NCBI GenBank assembly: GCA_947476925.1
Contig: CANJSF010000002.1
Coordinates: 62,001 to 126,000, forward strand
From: Rhodospirillaceae bacterium
GTDB lineage: Bacteria > Pseudomonadota > Alphaproteobacteria > Rhodospirillales > Rhodospirillaceae
Length of the DNA: 64,000 bases
Direction of reading: 5' to 3'
The notes below the pieces were generated by a model, which did no database searches, was not told the origin of the DNA, and saw only the letters and a program-made list of their open reading frames with translations. This document shows positions 50,072 through 58,043 of this stretch, piece by piece (position 1 is the stretch's first letter; every line of letters begins with the position of its first letter). The position numbers and the translations under genes were made by a program.

Positions 50072-52687
50072 GTGACCGATCAATCTTCATCACCATTAGC
50101 CGCGGCCATCACGGCGGTGTTGGGCCCCACCAATACGGGCAAAACGTTCCTGGCCATGGACCGCATGCTGGGCCATGCCACGGGTATGATCGGCTTTCCC
50201 TTACGGCTGCTCGCGCGTGAGAACTATGACAAAGTCGTGCGCGCCAAAGGCGAGAAGGCCGTGGCCCTCATCACGGGCGAGGAGAAAATACTTCCGCCCC
50301 ATGCGCGCTACTTCATCTGCACGGTCGAGAGTATGCCGTTGGACAAGCAGGTGGCGTTCTTAGCCGTCGATGAAATTCAATTGGCTGCCGATCCTGACCG
50401 CGGCCATATTTTTACCGATCGTCTGCTCCATGCCCGTGGAACTGTTGAAACCATGTTCCTGGGCGCTGAGACCATCAAGCCGCTCATCCGCAAGCTGGTG
50501 CCTGCTGCGCAGTTTGTGCAACGTCCGCGTTTTTCCAAGTTGGTTTATTCTGGCGCAAAGAAACTCACGCGCTTGCCCCGCCGTTGCGCCGTCGTCGCGT
50601 TTTCAGTCTCAGAGGTTTACGGCATCGCCGAACTCTTGCGGCGTCATCGCGGTGGGGCGGCGGTTGTGATGGGCGCGCTGAGCCCGCGCACGCGAAATGC
50701 TCAGGTCGATATGTATCAGGCGGGCGAGGTCGATTACCTCGTCGCAACAGACGCCGTGGGCATGGGCCTGAACATGGACGTCGATCACGTCGCGTTCGCC
50801 TCCATGAGCAAGTTTGACGGCCATCGTCCGCGCCCCCTGGCGGCACCCGAAGTGGCCCAAATCGCCGGGCGTGCCGGACGGCACATGAACGACGGCACCT
50901 TTGGCGTCACCGCAGAGTTAACCGATATCGACCCTGATATTGTATTGCGCGTCGAAGGACACGAATTTCAAAACTTGCAATACCTCTACTGGCGCAACAC
51001 CAATTTGCGCTTTGTGCGAATTGAAACGCTGCTCGCGGATTTAAAAACTCCACCCCCCAACCCGACGCTCATCCGTCCACCACCTGCAGAAGATCAGTTG
51101 GTGTTGGAAGTGATGCTGCAAGATGTTGATGTCCGCGGGCGCGCAAAAAATCCAGACCGTATCCGGTTGCTGTGGGACGTGGCCCAGGTGCCCGATTTTC
51201 GCAAACTTAAACCCGAGCATCACGCCCGATTGATGACTCAAGTTTATATGCACCTCACGCAAGGCCATGGGCAGCTTCCGGCCGACTGGGTGGCAGCCCA
51301 AGTCGAGCGCATCGACCGAATCGACGGTGATATTCACGCCATGATGGACCGTATCGCCGCCATTCGGACGTGGACATACCTGGCTCACCGCCCCGGCTGG
51401 ACAGAGCGCGCCTTAGAGTGGCAAGAACGCACACGCCAAGTGGAAGATCGCTTGTCCGATGCGCTGCACGATAAGCTCACTCACCAGTTCGTCGACAACC
51501 GCACCGCTCACCTGGTCAAAAAATTACGAGGAGATGATTTCCTGTCCGCCGATATTTCCGCCGATGGCTCCGTGCATGTCGATGGCCACCGTTTGGGCCG
51601 CCTCGAAGGCTTGCGCTTTAGTGCTGAACGCACCGGCTTGAAGGTCGCCGACCGTGCCGTCATCAATGCCGCCAACACTGTATTGCGTCCTGTCATTGCT
51701 GCGCGCGTCGAGGCTATTTCAGCCGCCCCCGATAGTGCATTCCAACTCAATGATCGCGCTGACCTCGCCTGGTCAGATGCGGATGGTACGGTGGCCGTGA
51801 TCGCCACACTTTCGCCGGGGCCCGAGCGGCTGAAGCCGCAATTCCAAGTCGTGGCCGATGAACGCTTAGATGCACCGCAACGCTTACGCATCGAAGAACG
51901 CTTGCGCGCATGGCTGAACGCCCACATTGGCCGGGTGTTGCAACCGCTCATGGCTGCGCGCGATGCAGATGTGCCGGGTTATGTGCGTGGCATTGTTTTT
52001 CAGTTGTCCGAGGGTCTGGGCAGTATTCGGCGCGAACACGTGGAAGAACAACTCAAAGCGCTGGATGACGAACAACGCAAAGCTTTGGCAAAGCTCGGCA
52101 TTCGTTTCGGTCTCGACCAAGTGTTTTTACCCATGTTGCTCAAGGCTGCGCCCATCAGGTTGCGTGGCCAGTTGTGGATAGTGGCTCACCCCGATGTCGC
52201 ACCGCCTGAACTTCCCCAGCCGGGCCGCGTCTCTATCCCGCTCATCGCGGGCGTGCCGGGCGATTTTTATGCGGCCTGCGGGTTTCGCCCGATTGCCGGT
52301 GTTGGCTATCGCATCGACATGTTGGAACGCTTTGCCGCTGAAGCTCGCAAACATGCGCGTGAGGGTGTGAAAATTTTTCCACCTGCAACGTTGTCTCTTC
52401 TGGGGATCACGGCCGAGGTCGGTGTGGCCGTCTTACGCGCCTTAGGTTTCCGCGCGGCGATTGAGAATGAAAATATCGCTTTCTCTGTGTTGCGCGCTAA
52501 GCACGGCAAGGGCAAGCCGCAATTCAAGAAGAACGCACCTCCGCCGCCGCCTGAACCCATCAACGTCGATTCGCCCTTTGCGCAGTTGAAGGCGATGATG
52601 AACAAAGCCACCCCTGTGGCCGACGTGCCCACTGATGTCACCCCACCGGGTGAAGCCCCACCCACCGAGACCGCTCCGGTTGCATGA
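50072..52687 (+). CDS. SUV3-like superfamily 2 RNA helicase
   Basis: 871 residues from a GTG at 50072; no later start precedes the Walker A motif. Motifs in order: AVLGPTNTGKT (I), AVDEIQLAADPDRGHIFTDR (II as DEIQ), DAVGMGLNMDVDHVAF (V), QIAGRAGRHMNDGTFG (VI), all as in mitochondrial SUV3, a degradosome helicase. The rest is an alpha-helical C-terminal part ending in a disordered Pro-rich tail. RNA unwinding or turnover is inferred. There is no ribosome site. The stop overlaps the S4 gene (ATGA, 52684-52687). Confidence 0.88.
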   Translation: MTDQSSSPLAAAITAVLGPTNTGKTFLAMDRMLGHATGMIGFPLRLLARENYDKVVRAKGEKAVALITGEEKILPPHARYFICTVESMPLDKQVAFLAVDEIQLAADPDRGHIFTDRLLHARGTVETMFLGAETIKPLIRKLVPAAQFVQRPRFSKLVYSGAKKLTRLPRRCAVVAFSVSEVYGIAELLRRHRGGAAVVMGALSPRTRNAQVDMYQAGEVDYLVATDAVGMGLNMDVDHVAFASMSKFDGHRPRPLAAPEVAQIAGRAGRHMNDGTFGVTAELTDIDPDIVLRVEGHEFQNLQYLYWRNTNLRFVRIETLLADLKTPPPNPTLIRPPPAEDQLVLEVMLQDVDVRGRAKNPDRIRLLWDVAQVPDFRKLKPEHHARLMTQVYMHLTQGHGQLPADWVAAQVERIDRIDGDIHAMMDRIAAIRTWTYLAHRPGWTERALEWQERTRQVEDRLSDALHDKLTHQFVDNRTAHLVKKLRGDDFLSADISADGSVHVDGHRLGRLEGLRFSAERTGLKVADRAVINAANTVLRPVIAARVEAISAAPDSAFQLNDRADLAWSDADGTVAVIATLSPGPERLKPQFQVVADERLDAPQRLRIEERLRAWLNAHIGRVLQPLMAARDADVPGYVRGIVFQLSEGLGSIRREHVEEQLKALDDEQRKALAKLGIRFGLDQVFLPMLLKAAPIRLRGQLWIVAHPDVAPPELPQPGRVSIPLIAGVPGDFYAACGFRPIAGVGYRIDMLERFAAEARKHAREGVKIFPPATLSLLGITAEVGVAVLRALGFRAAIENENIAFSVLRAKHGKGKPQFKKNAPPPPPEPINVDSPFAQLKAMMNKATPVADVPTDVTPPGEAPPTETAPVA

Positions 52688-53079
52688 GCGAGGGTGTCGC
52701 GTTACGCCTCGATAAATGGCTGTTCTTTGCACGCGTCTGCAAAACCCGCGCACTTGCACAAAAACTTATCGAACGCGGCCAAATTACAATCAACGGGGCT
52801 CGGGTCAGCAAGCCCAGCGTTGCGGTGCGCTTATCTGACACGTTGGTGATTGTTATTGGCCCGGTCAAACGCACGCTCAGCGTGAAGGATTTCGGCACCC
52901 GCCGCGGGCCTGCACCCGAAGCAAAGTTGCTGTACGATGAGCCGACGCCGCCACAGCGGCTTGATCGTGATGCGCATGGGCTGCCACTGCATCGCCCGTT
53001 GCTGTCGCGCCCCAAGGGCAGCGGCCGGCCCACCAAAAAAGATCGTCGCGAGATCGATAAGTTTTTGACCGAGGCTTAA
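52684..53079 (+). CDS. S4-domain RNA-binding protein (Hsp15/HslR-like)
   Basis: 131 residues. The S4 domain (residues 6-55) reads LRLDKWLFFARVCKTRALAQKLIERG in parts, followed by GQITINGARVSKPSVAV. The tail is basic and Pro-rich. Hsp15 rescues stalled 50S subunits carrying nascent chains in E. coli. Overlap with the helicase gene suggests a joint RNA or ribosome function. The stop TAA overlaps that of the convergent gene in TTAA (53076-53079). Confidence 0.9.
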   Translation: MSEGVALRLDKWLFFARVCKTRALAQKLIERGQITINGARVSKPSVAVRLSDTLVIVIGPVKRTLSVKDFGTRRGPAPEAKLLYDEPTPPQRLDRDAHGLPLHRPLLSRPKGSGRPTKKDRREIDKFLTEA

Positions 53080-53675
53080 AGGCGCCGCCACACCAGCGAT
53101 AAATTGTTGGCGGGCATATCAATTGTTTCGGCCAACGAAAATCCAGTCTGGGTGGCCACGGCGCTGACATCATCAATCTCGCGCAAGCCCCACGCGGAGT
53201 TGCGTGCTTTCAGCGATTGATCAAATGCGATGTTGCCCTCACCCCTAAAATCGCCGTGAACAATGTAAGGGCCGTAGGTGAACAGCAGTGCGCCTTTTGC
53301 CAGGACGCGGCTGGAGCCGGCAAACAGGGCCTCGGTCGCAGCCCATGGGGAAATATGAATCATATTGATGCAAACCACCGCATCGGCCGCCGCAATCGGC
53401 CAGGGTACATGCGTCACATCGATATCAAGCGCAGGGTGTAAATTTTTCAAACCCGCCTCGGTGCCATACGCGCCGATACTGGCGCGGGCCGCAGCGTCTG
53501 AATCGCTCGGCTGCCAGTTTAAATGTGCAAAGGCCGTGGCAAAGGCGGCCGCGTGGTAGCCCGACCCGCTGGCAATCTCGAGAACACGTCCCGACCCAGG
53601 CAAAACTCGCCTGAGCACTTCAATAATATGGGGGGCGTTGCGGACCGAGGCAGGCGGTATTTGTTTGGCGGTCAT
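53076..53675 (-). CDS. DUF938 SAM-dependent methyltransferase-like protein
   Basis: 199 residues. VLEIASGSGYHAAAFA (about residues 32-47) is the SAM-binding loop, with RNAPHIIEVLRRVLP before it and AADAVVCINMIHISPW as the next conserved block, typical of DUF938. The substrate is unknown. Transcribed towards the S4 gene and overlapping its stop; divergent from fdxA. Confidence 0.88.
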   Translation of the reverse strand: MTAKQIPPASVRNAPHIIEVLRRVLPGSGRVLEIASGSGYHAAAFATAFAHLNWQPSDSDAAARASIGAYGTEAGLKNLHPALDIDVTHVPWPIAAADAVVCINMIHISPWAATEALFAGSSRVLAKGALLFTYGPYIVHGDFRGEGNIAFDQSLKARNSAWGLREIDDVSAVATQTGFSLAETIDMPANNLSLVWRRL

Positions 53676-53780
53676 CGAATTCTTTTTTGTTCGAGATCAC
53701 GATCTATTAGCCAGCGTCACTTGACGCCGCCGCCGCAAATCGAGTACCCCGATTTACAGAATATATAAGGAGTTCAGCGC

Positions 53781-54116
53781 ATGGCGTACGTGGTGACCGA
53801 GAACTGCATCAAGTGCAAGTTCATGGACTGCGTTGAGGTTTGTCCCGTGGACTGCTTCTACGAAGGCGAGAACATGCTGGTCATCCACCCGGATGAATGC
53901 ATCGATTGCGGGGTGTGCGAACCTGAATGCCCGGCCGAAGCCATCGTTCCCGACTCGGATGAATCAGCCGCCACCTGGACCGAGCTCAATAAAGAGTACG
54001 CCGACAAATGGCCCAACATCACGACTAAGGGTGAATCGCCCGCCGACGCCGATGATTGGAAGGGAAAACCCAATAAAAAACAACAGTTTAGCGACAAACC
54101 CGGAAGTGGATCCTAA
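53781..54116 (+). CDS. fdxA: 7Fe-8S ferredoxin FdxA
   Basis: 111 residues. Cysteines in [20 protein letters not shown] and [16 protein letters not shown] form one 3Fe-4S and one 4Fe-4S cluster, as in Azotobacter ferredoxin I and its alphaproteobacterial homologues. Electron carrier in the cytosol. TAAGGAG lies eight bases before the ATG. A terminator hairpin follows 80 bp downstream; carD is the next gene. Confidence 0.96.
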   Translation: MAYVVTENCIKCKFMDCVEVCPVDCFYEGENMLVIHPDECIDCGVCEPECPAEAIVPDSDESAATWTELNKEYADKWPNITTKGESPADADDWKGKPNKKQQFSDKPGSGS

Positions 54117-54153
54117 GCTTAAAGTAATCTCTTAACGGCGCCCTTTTGGGGTT

Positions 54154-54182
54154 TTGCCTGTTTTTTTCCACAGACTTATGAT
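54154..54182 (+). promoter_or_regulatory. Candidate sigma-70 promoter upstream of carD
   Basis: TTGCCT (54154-54159), a 17-bp spacer containing a T-run and TATGAT (54177-54182). The start point would be near 54189. It overlaps TTTTCCACA, an 8/9 DnaA-box match. Sequence match only. Confidence 0.5.
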
Positions 54183-54194
54183 ACATTCATTCGC

Positions 54195-54225
54195 ATCCGC
54201 CGGGGAACTGGCGGATTATTTTTTC
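54195..54225 (+). terminator. Intrinsic terminator downstream of fdxA
   Basis: ATCCGCC (54195-54201) pairs with GGCGGAT (54210-54216) around an eight-base loop; the tail is TATTTTTT. It probably ends the fdxA transcript, but it would also lie at the very start of a transcript from the promoter at 54154-54182. Confidence 0.8.
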
Positions 54226-54293
54226 CCTGCCCTGGGACGTGCAGATTAGCGCATAAGTCCTTGATATTAAACAAAACTAACGGCGAGGGATGA

Positions 54294-54369
54294 GGACCGG
54301 GTGGAATTCTTGCGGTGGCCTGTTCAGGCCGCCCGGTCACCGTATGCTGCAGTGCAATAAACCCGGTCC
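54294..54369 (+). promoter_or_regulatory. Alternative-pairing RNA leader before carD
   Basis: GGACCGGGT (54294-54302) is perfectly complementary to ACCCGGTCC (54361-54369). The overlapping 54295-54304 can instead pair over ten bases (one G-U) with 54329-54338. An inner GGCCT/AGGCC hairpin (54317-54330) conflicts with the second option. Mutually exclusive helices suggest a switching leader; no known class is recognised. Confidence 0.45.
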
Positions 54370-54441
54370 ATGGGCATCATGGGCTGTGTTGGGGGGCACG
54401 CGGTGGCGGCAACAACAAGAAGTTGGAGAGTGAGACTGATC

Positions 54442-55008
54442 ATGCCCAATACCAATAAGAAGCCCATCGCAGCACCCAAAGCCGTTGCTGCACCTAAAGT
54501 CGCCAAAAAAGACAAGCCTGTGGCCCCGTTCGCTGCCGGCGATTTCGTGGTTTATCCCGCGCACGGCGTGGGCAAAGTCACGACTTTGGAATACCAACTC
54601 ATTGCCGGTCAGAAAATCGAACTGTTTGTTATTAGCTTCGAACGCGACCGCATGACACTCCGCGTGCCTGTGATGAAGGCCGAAGGTGCGGGATTGCGTA
54701 AACTCTCGACCCGCAAAGTCATGGAAAGCGCATTGCTGACGCTGAAGGGCCGCGCGCGCGTTAAGCGCGCGATGTGGAGCCGTCGCGCTCAAGAATACGA
54801 AGCCAAAATCAATTCCGGCGATCCGGTGTCGATTGCGGAAGTGGTGCGCGATTTGCATCGCGGGGCAACCCAACCTGAACAATCTTACAGCGAACGCCAA
54901 ATCTATGAACAAGCGCTCGAGCGCTTGGCCCACGAAATGGCCGCTGTGGAACGCATCAAGCCTGAAGCAGCCACCGCCAAGTTGGAAAAACTGCTCAACG
55001 CCGCTTAA
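54442..55008 (+). CDS. carD: CarD family transcriptional regulator
   Basis: 188 residues from the ATG at 54442. A Lys/Ala/Pro-rich tail (about 25 residues) precedes the CarD_CdnL_TRCF RNA-polymerase-interaction domain (AGDFVVYPAHGVGKVTTLEYQ) and a helical DNA-binding C-terminal domain (WSRRAQEYEAKINSGDPVSIAEVVRDL in parts). CarD binds the polymerase beta subunit and stabilises open complexes, notably at rRNA promoters. Single-copy context with fdxA upstream. A terminator follows. Confidence 0.93.
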   Translation: MPNTNKKPIAAPKAVAAPKVAKKDKPVAPFAAGDFVVYPAHGVGKVTTLEYQLIAGQKIELFVISFERDRMTLRVPVMKAEGAGLRKLSTRKVMESALLTLKGRARVKRAMWSRRAQEYEAKINSGDPVSIAEVVRDLHRGATQPEQSYSERQIYEQALERLAHEMAAVERIKPEAATAKLEKLLNAA

Positions 55009-55030
55009 GTTTTTTGCGCGATCAAGTTTC

Positions 55031-55067
55031 AAACGGCCCCCGAGCAATCTGGGGCCGTTTTGTTTTA
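55031..55067 (+). terminator. Intrinsic terminator after carD
   Basis: AAACGGCCCC (55031-55040) pairs perfectly with GGGGCCGTTT (55051-55060) around a ten-base loop; the tail is TTTTGTTTT. The A-run on the left gives it a T-tail on the minus strand too, so it may also stop transcription from the convergent M48 gene. Confidence 0.92.
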
Positions 55068-55092
55068 TACCACGAGTATCGCGCCGCTCGCT

Positions 55093-56583
55093 CTAACCCA
55101 CCACGATCTTGACCGTGTCTCCAACTTTAAATTCCTGGCCAGGCTGCAGATCGTTGAGCACGCGGAACCAATCCTCGTTGAAACGGCCGTACGGCAGGCT
55201 GCGCGCCAAGCTGGCGACGGTATCGCCGGCGCGTGTCGGGGTAATGACGATGCGCAGCGGCTTCACCGAAGCAACTTCAGCGTCATCGATGCGGCGAAAG
55301 CTATATGTGGTCGCGCGCAAATCTGCGCTCAGACTTTGGCTCAGTCGCGCGGGCGTGATGAACAGCATTCTATAGGCCTGCCCACGCTCAACGCCGTAGG
55401 CCACCAGCCGCACATCCATCGGGCCGTTGTTGCCGTTGATGCGCGTTGCGCCGGTCGCGGCGGCAATGCCGTTCACGGTGATATTCTCCAGCGCCAACAG
55501 GCGCGTATTTGCCGCCCATTCGTATTGAAGATATTCCGCCAGTGAGCGTGCGCGTTGTATGGGAGCGCGATCAAACACAAGCGTTGCGCCGTTGCGGCTT
55601 TGGCCGCTCACATTCTCGGGTGAATTGCGCAGTAAAAATCCCTCGGGCGCGTCAAAGGCAATGCGCAATCCTGGGTGAATAAATTTCCGGCCACGCACGA
55701 GGCCCTGGGCCGGGTCATCTGCAAACATGAGGCCGTTGATGGAGTCCAAATACTCAGCGCGACCGACCGTGGGGTTTTGGACAACCAGCCCGCGCCCGGC
55801 TTCTTGAGCTTGCTGCACGCGTTCGATGGTGCGCGGGTGCGATGCCATAATATTGTATTGATCAACATCGCCGGGCGGCAGGCCACGCATACTTGCATCA
55901 AGCTGCGACTGCTCGCGCATCGATGCCAAGAACGATGGCGAAGCTGCCGGGTCGTAGCCTGCGTGGGCCATGTAACGCACACCCAAAGTATCGGCCTCAA
56001 GCTCCTGATCGCGCGAATAGCTTTGCAGAAAGCCTTGAGTCACCGTTTGGCCCAGCTGCATCAGTTCATTTGAGCCCGTGGCAATGCCGAGGATCGCCAA
56101 GCCAATGTTGGCCAACACTTGGCGGTTTTGACCTTGTGCGCCGTGGCGAGCATTCACGTGGCCCGCTTCATGCGCCAAGACGCTGGCCACTTCAGCTTCC
56201 GAACTGGCCAGGGCCAAAAGGCCGCGCGAGATGGCAATTTTGCCGCCCGGAAACGCAAAGGCATTGATGATCGGGCTATTAAGAATCGCAAACTCATAGG
56301 GCAAATCCGGTAATTCTGATTTGGCCACCACGCGTTGCCCAATTTTGGTGATGTAGTTTTGCAAGCGATCCTGGTTGTAAGTGCCGCCGAACGCTTTCAC
56401 CAGTTCGGGAAATTGCGTTGCGCCGATGCGAACATCATCGTCGATTGAGCTTAAGCCCAACAAACCCGATTTTCCCGTGGCCGGGTTAGCCGCACATCCG
56501 GCCAATCCCAAGCAGCCACACACAAGCGCTGAAAGGGCGCCGCGTCGTGTTTGGTGAGGGGCCGTAACCTGCTCGCAAATCAT
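55093..56583 (-). CDS. M48 family metalloprotease lipoprotein with C-terminal LysM-like domain
   Basis: 496 residues from the ATG at 56583, with AGGA upstream. A lipobox LAGC puts the lipid on Cys30. The zinc motif is LAHEAGHVNARHG (HEAGH), with the third ligand in ELEADTLGVRYMA, and SHPRTIERVQQA as in BepA/YfgC. The last 50 residues (RAGDTVASLARSL...GDTVKIVV) look like a LysM wall-binding module. It probably acts in outer-membrane protein quality control. Divergent from the nuclease gene. Confidence 0.92.
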   Translation of the reverse strand: MICEQVTAPHQTRRGALSALVCGCLGLAGCAANPATGKSGLLGLSSIDDDVRIGATQFPELVKAFGGTYNQDRLQNYITKIGQRVVAKSELPDLPYEFAILNSPIINAFAFPGGKIAISRGLLALASSEAEVASVLAHEAGHVNARHGAQGQNRQVLANIGLAILGIATGSNELMQLGQTVTQGFLQSYSRDQELEADTLGVRYMAHAGYDPAASPSFLASMREQSQLDASMRGLPPGDVDQYNIMASHPRTIERVQQAQEAGRGLVVQNPTVGRAEYLDSINGLMFADDPAQGLVRGRKFIHPGLRIAFDAPEGFLLRNSPENVSGQSRNGATLVFDRAPIQRARSLAEYLQYEWAANTRLLALENITVNGIAAATGATRINGNNGPMDVRLVAYGVERGQAYRMLFITPARLSQSLSADLRATTYSFRRIDDAEVASVKPLRIVITPTRAGDTVASLARSLPYGRFNEDWFRVLNDLQPGQEFKVGDTVKIVVG

Positions 56584-56597
56584 CTCGTGGTCCTACA

Positions 56598-56627
56598 TTG
56601 TGAGGCGTCGTGAGGCGTGAATATAAT
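56598..56627 (+). promoter_or_regulatory. Promoter of the nuclease gene, possibly giving a leaderless mRNA
   Basis: TTGTGA (56598-56603), an 18-bp spacer and a perfect TATAAT (56622-56627). The start point would be at about 56634, two bases before the ATG at 56636. A 9-bp direct repeat GTGAGGCGT (56600-56608, 56610-56618) spans the spacer. Confidence 0.6.
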
Positions 56628-56635
56628 GACCCAGC

Positions 56636-57436
56636 ATGACGATTTTAAGATCGATATTGATTTTCTGCACAACTGCGCTGGTCGCCTCAGCGACGTTCGC
56701 TGCGCCCCCTGATTCGTTGCCGCAGGGCGCCACGGGCCTTGTCGCCACCGTGATTGATGGCGACACGGTGCGCCTGAAAGACGGAAGTGCCGACATCAGG
56801 CTGGTGGGCACGCAAGCGCCAAAACTTCCACTCGGGCGCAAAGGGTTTAAAACTTGGCCATTGGCTGAGGACTCTAAAAACGCGCTAAGCGCCTTGGTCC
56901 AAGATCGCGCCGTGACGCTGCGTCTGGGGACCGCACCCCTTGATCGCAATGGTCGCACACTCGCCCATCTCGTGCGTGACGACGGTTTATGGGTGCAGGG
57001 CGAAATGCTGCGCATCGGATTTGCCCATGTTTATACCTTCCCCGACAATCGTAAGCTGGCCGCTGAGATGTTTGTGCTTGAGGCCCAAGCGCGGGCCGCC
57101 CAGCGTGGCATTTGGGCCCATCCATTTTATGCCGTGCGCGATGCGACTTCGCCGAAGCTGATGGATGATGTCGGCACATTTCAAATTGTCAGCGGTACAG
57201 TGCGCAGCGTGGCGCCTACAAAAGACCGCACCTATATCAACTTCGGGGATGATTTTCGCAGCGACTTTACGGCATCAATTGAAAAGCGCGACCTGGCCCG
57301 CTTCAAAGATGCCAAATTGAATTTATCCGCACTGAAAGATCGCCTGATCGAAGTGCGCGGCTGGCTCACCGCGCGCAACGGACCAATGATCGAAGTGACG
57401 CACCCCGAGCAAATTTTTCTAAGCGCCTCGAAGTGA
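56636..57436 (+). CDS. Secreted thermonuclease-like (SNase) protein
   Basis: 266 residues. Signal peptide LRSILIFCTTALVASATFA. The staphylococcal-nuclease domain (about 35-165) has VIDGDTVRLKDGSADIRLVG, a metal/active-site pattern, and RNGRTLAHLVRDDGLWVQGEML with EAQARAAQRGIW. The C-terminal 100 residues have an OB-like part (FQIVSGTVRSVAPTKDRTYINFG). Some catalytic positions differ (for example TQAPKLPLG where DTPE is usual), so activity is uncertain. No ribosome site precedes the ATG. Confidence 0.85.
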   Translation: MTILRSILIFCTTALVASATFAAPPDSLPQGATGLVATVIDGDTVRLKDGSADIRLVGTQAPKLPLGRKGFKTWPLAEDSKNALSALVQDRAVTLRLGTAPLDRNGRTLAHLVRDDGLWVQGEMLRIGFAHVYTFPDNRKLAAEMFVLEAQARAAQRGIWAHPFYAVRDATSPKLMDDVGTFQIVSGTVRSVAPTKDRTYINFGDDFRSDFTASIEKRDLARFKDAKLNLSALKDRLIEVRGWLTARNGPMIEVTHPEQIFLSASK

Positions 57437-57455
57437 ATATACCGCCTTGGTATAT
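57437..57455. repeat. Perfect palindrome ATATACC-N5-GGTATAT
   Basis: Arms at 57437-57443 and 57449-57455 begin immediately after the nuclease stop codon. No T-run follows on either strand. It could be a 3' mRNA-stabilising hairpin or a protein-binding site between convergent genes. Confidence 0.7.
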
Positions 57456-57508
57456 CTCAGTCTCTCACAACCACCCTGCGGCTGGTATCGCCTGCAGATT
57501 TATTTTTA

Positions 57509-57958
57509 TCAGGCCAACCGCCGCTCATCGACCAACGTCAGTTGGAATAATTTTCCGTCTTTGAACCAGTGCCACGTGCGGGCGCGGTCTTTGTTGTTGG
57601 CGGCCAGTTGAATGGCCTCACACACATCCACACCCGGCTGATCGTCAAACCAGAAGTGCGTATACAGCGTGCGATCATCAAGTTCTTTAATCGAGCCGGC
57701 AATACGACCGGTAAACACCACGCCGTTCCCGGCGTAAACTCCCTCAAACGCCAGTTCGCGCGTACGGCCATCGGCCCACGTGTAAAAGCTTTCTTGGCGA
57801 TAAGTCAGCCCGCCCTTGCCATCGTCAGGGAACTTCACATTGATGCGAAAGTCGTATTGATCCAGCAGCTTCATCTGCGGCGTAATGAACCGATAGGTGC
57901 CCGCCCAAGTGCCTTCATGACGCGCCAGCAAGGGCATTTTAGTTTTGATCACCGACAT
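57509..57958 (-). CDS. Hypothetical lipocalin-like protein (DUF3598-like)
   Basis: 149 residues from the ATG at 57958, with a G-run five bases upstream. No signal peptide. It is rich in beta strands and has PLLARHEGTWAGTYRFITP at the start, FAFEG-like LAFEGVYAGNGVVFTGRI in the middle and WFKDGKLFQLTLVDERRL at the end, resembling calycin-type DUF3598 domains. Ligand and role unknown. Convergent with the nuclease gene. Confidence 0.55.
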   Translation of the reverse strand: MSVIKTKMPLLARHEGTWAGTYRFITPQMKLLDQYDFRINVKFPDDGKGGLTYRQESFYTWADGRTRELAFEGVYAGNGVVFTGRIAGSIKELDDRTLYTHFWFDDQPGVDVCEAIQLAANNKDRARTWHWFKDGKLFQLTLVDERRLA

Positions 57959-58043
57959 CACATCCCCCCATTTGATTCAGCTATCCTAGACCAAACCCGC
58001 ACGCCCGTGTAGAAGCCCCGCGCAAGCAACCCGGACCAAAGAC

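Larger units (their letters stand above)
54117..54441. other. fdxA-carD intergenic region
   Basis: 325 bp without a complete gene. It contains a promoter-like pair (54154-54182), a terminator-like hairpin (54195-54225) and the folded carD leader (54294-54369). The last 72 bases are open in frame with carD from an ATG at 54370, but lack a ribosome site for it. Confidence 0.6.

Noticed and set aside
54163-54171. TTTTCCACA, an 8/9 DnaA-box match before carD
   Set aside because: Isolated and embedded in a T-run; no supporting boxes.
54370-54441. In-frame N-terminal extension of carD from the ATG at 54370
   Set aside because: No ribosome site; the ATG at 54442 begins a typical basic CarD N-terminus.
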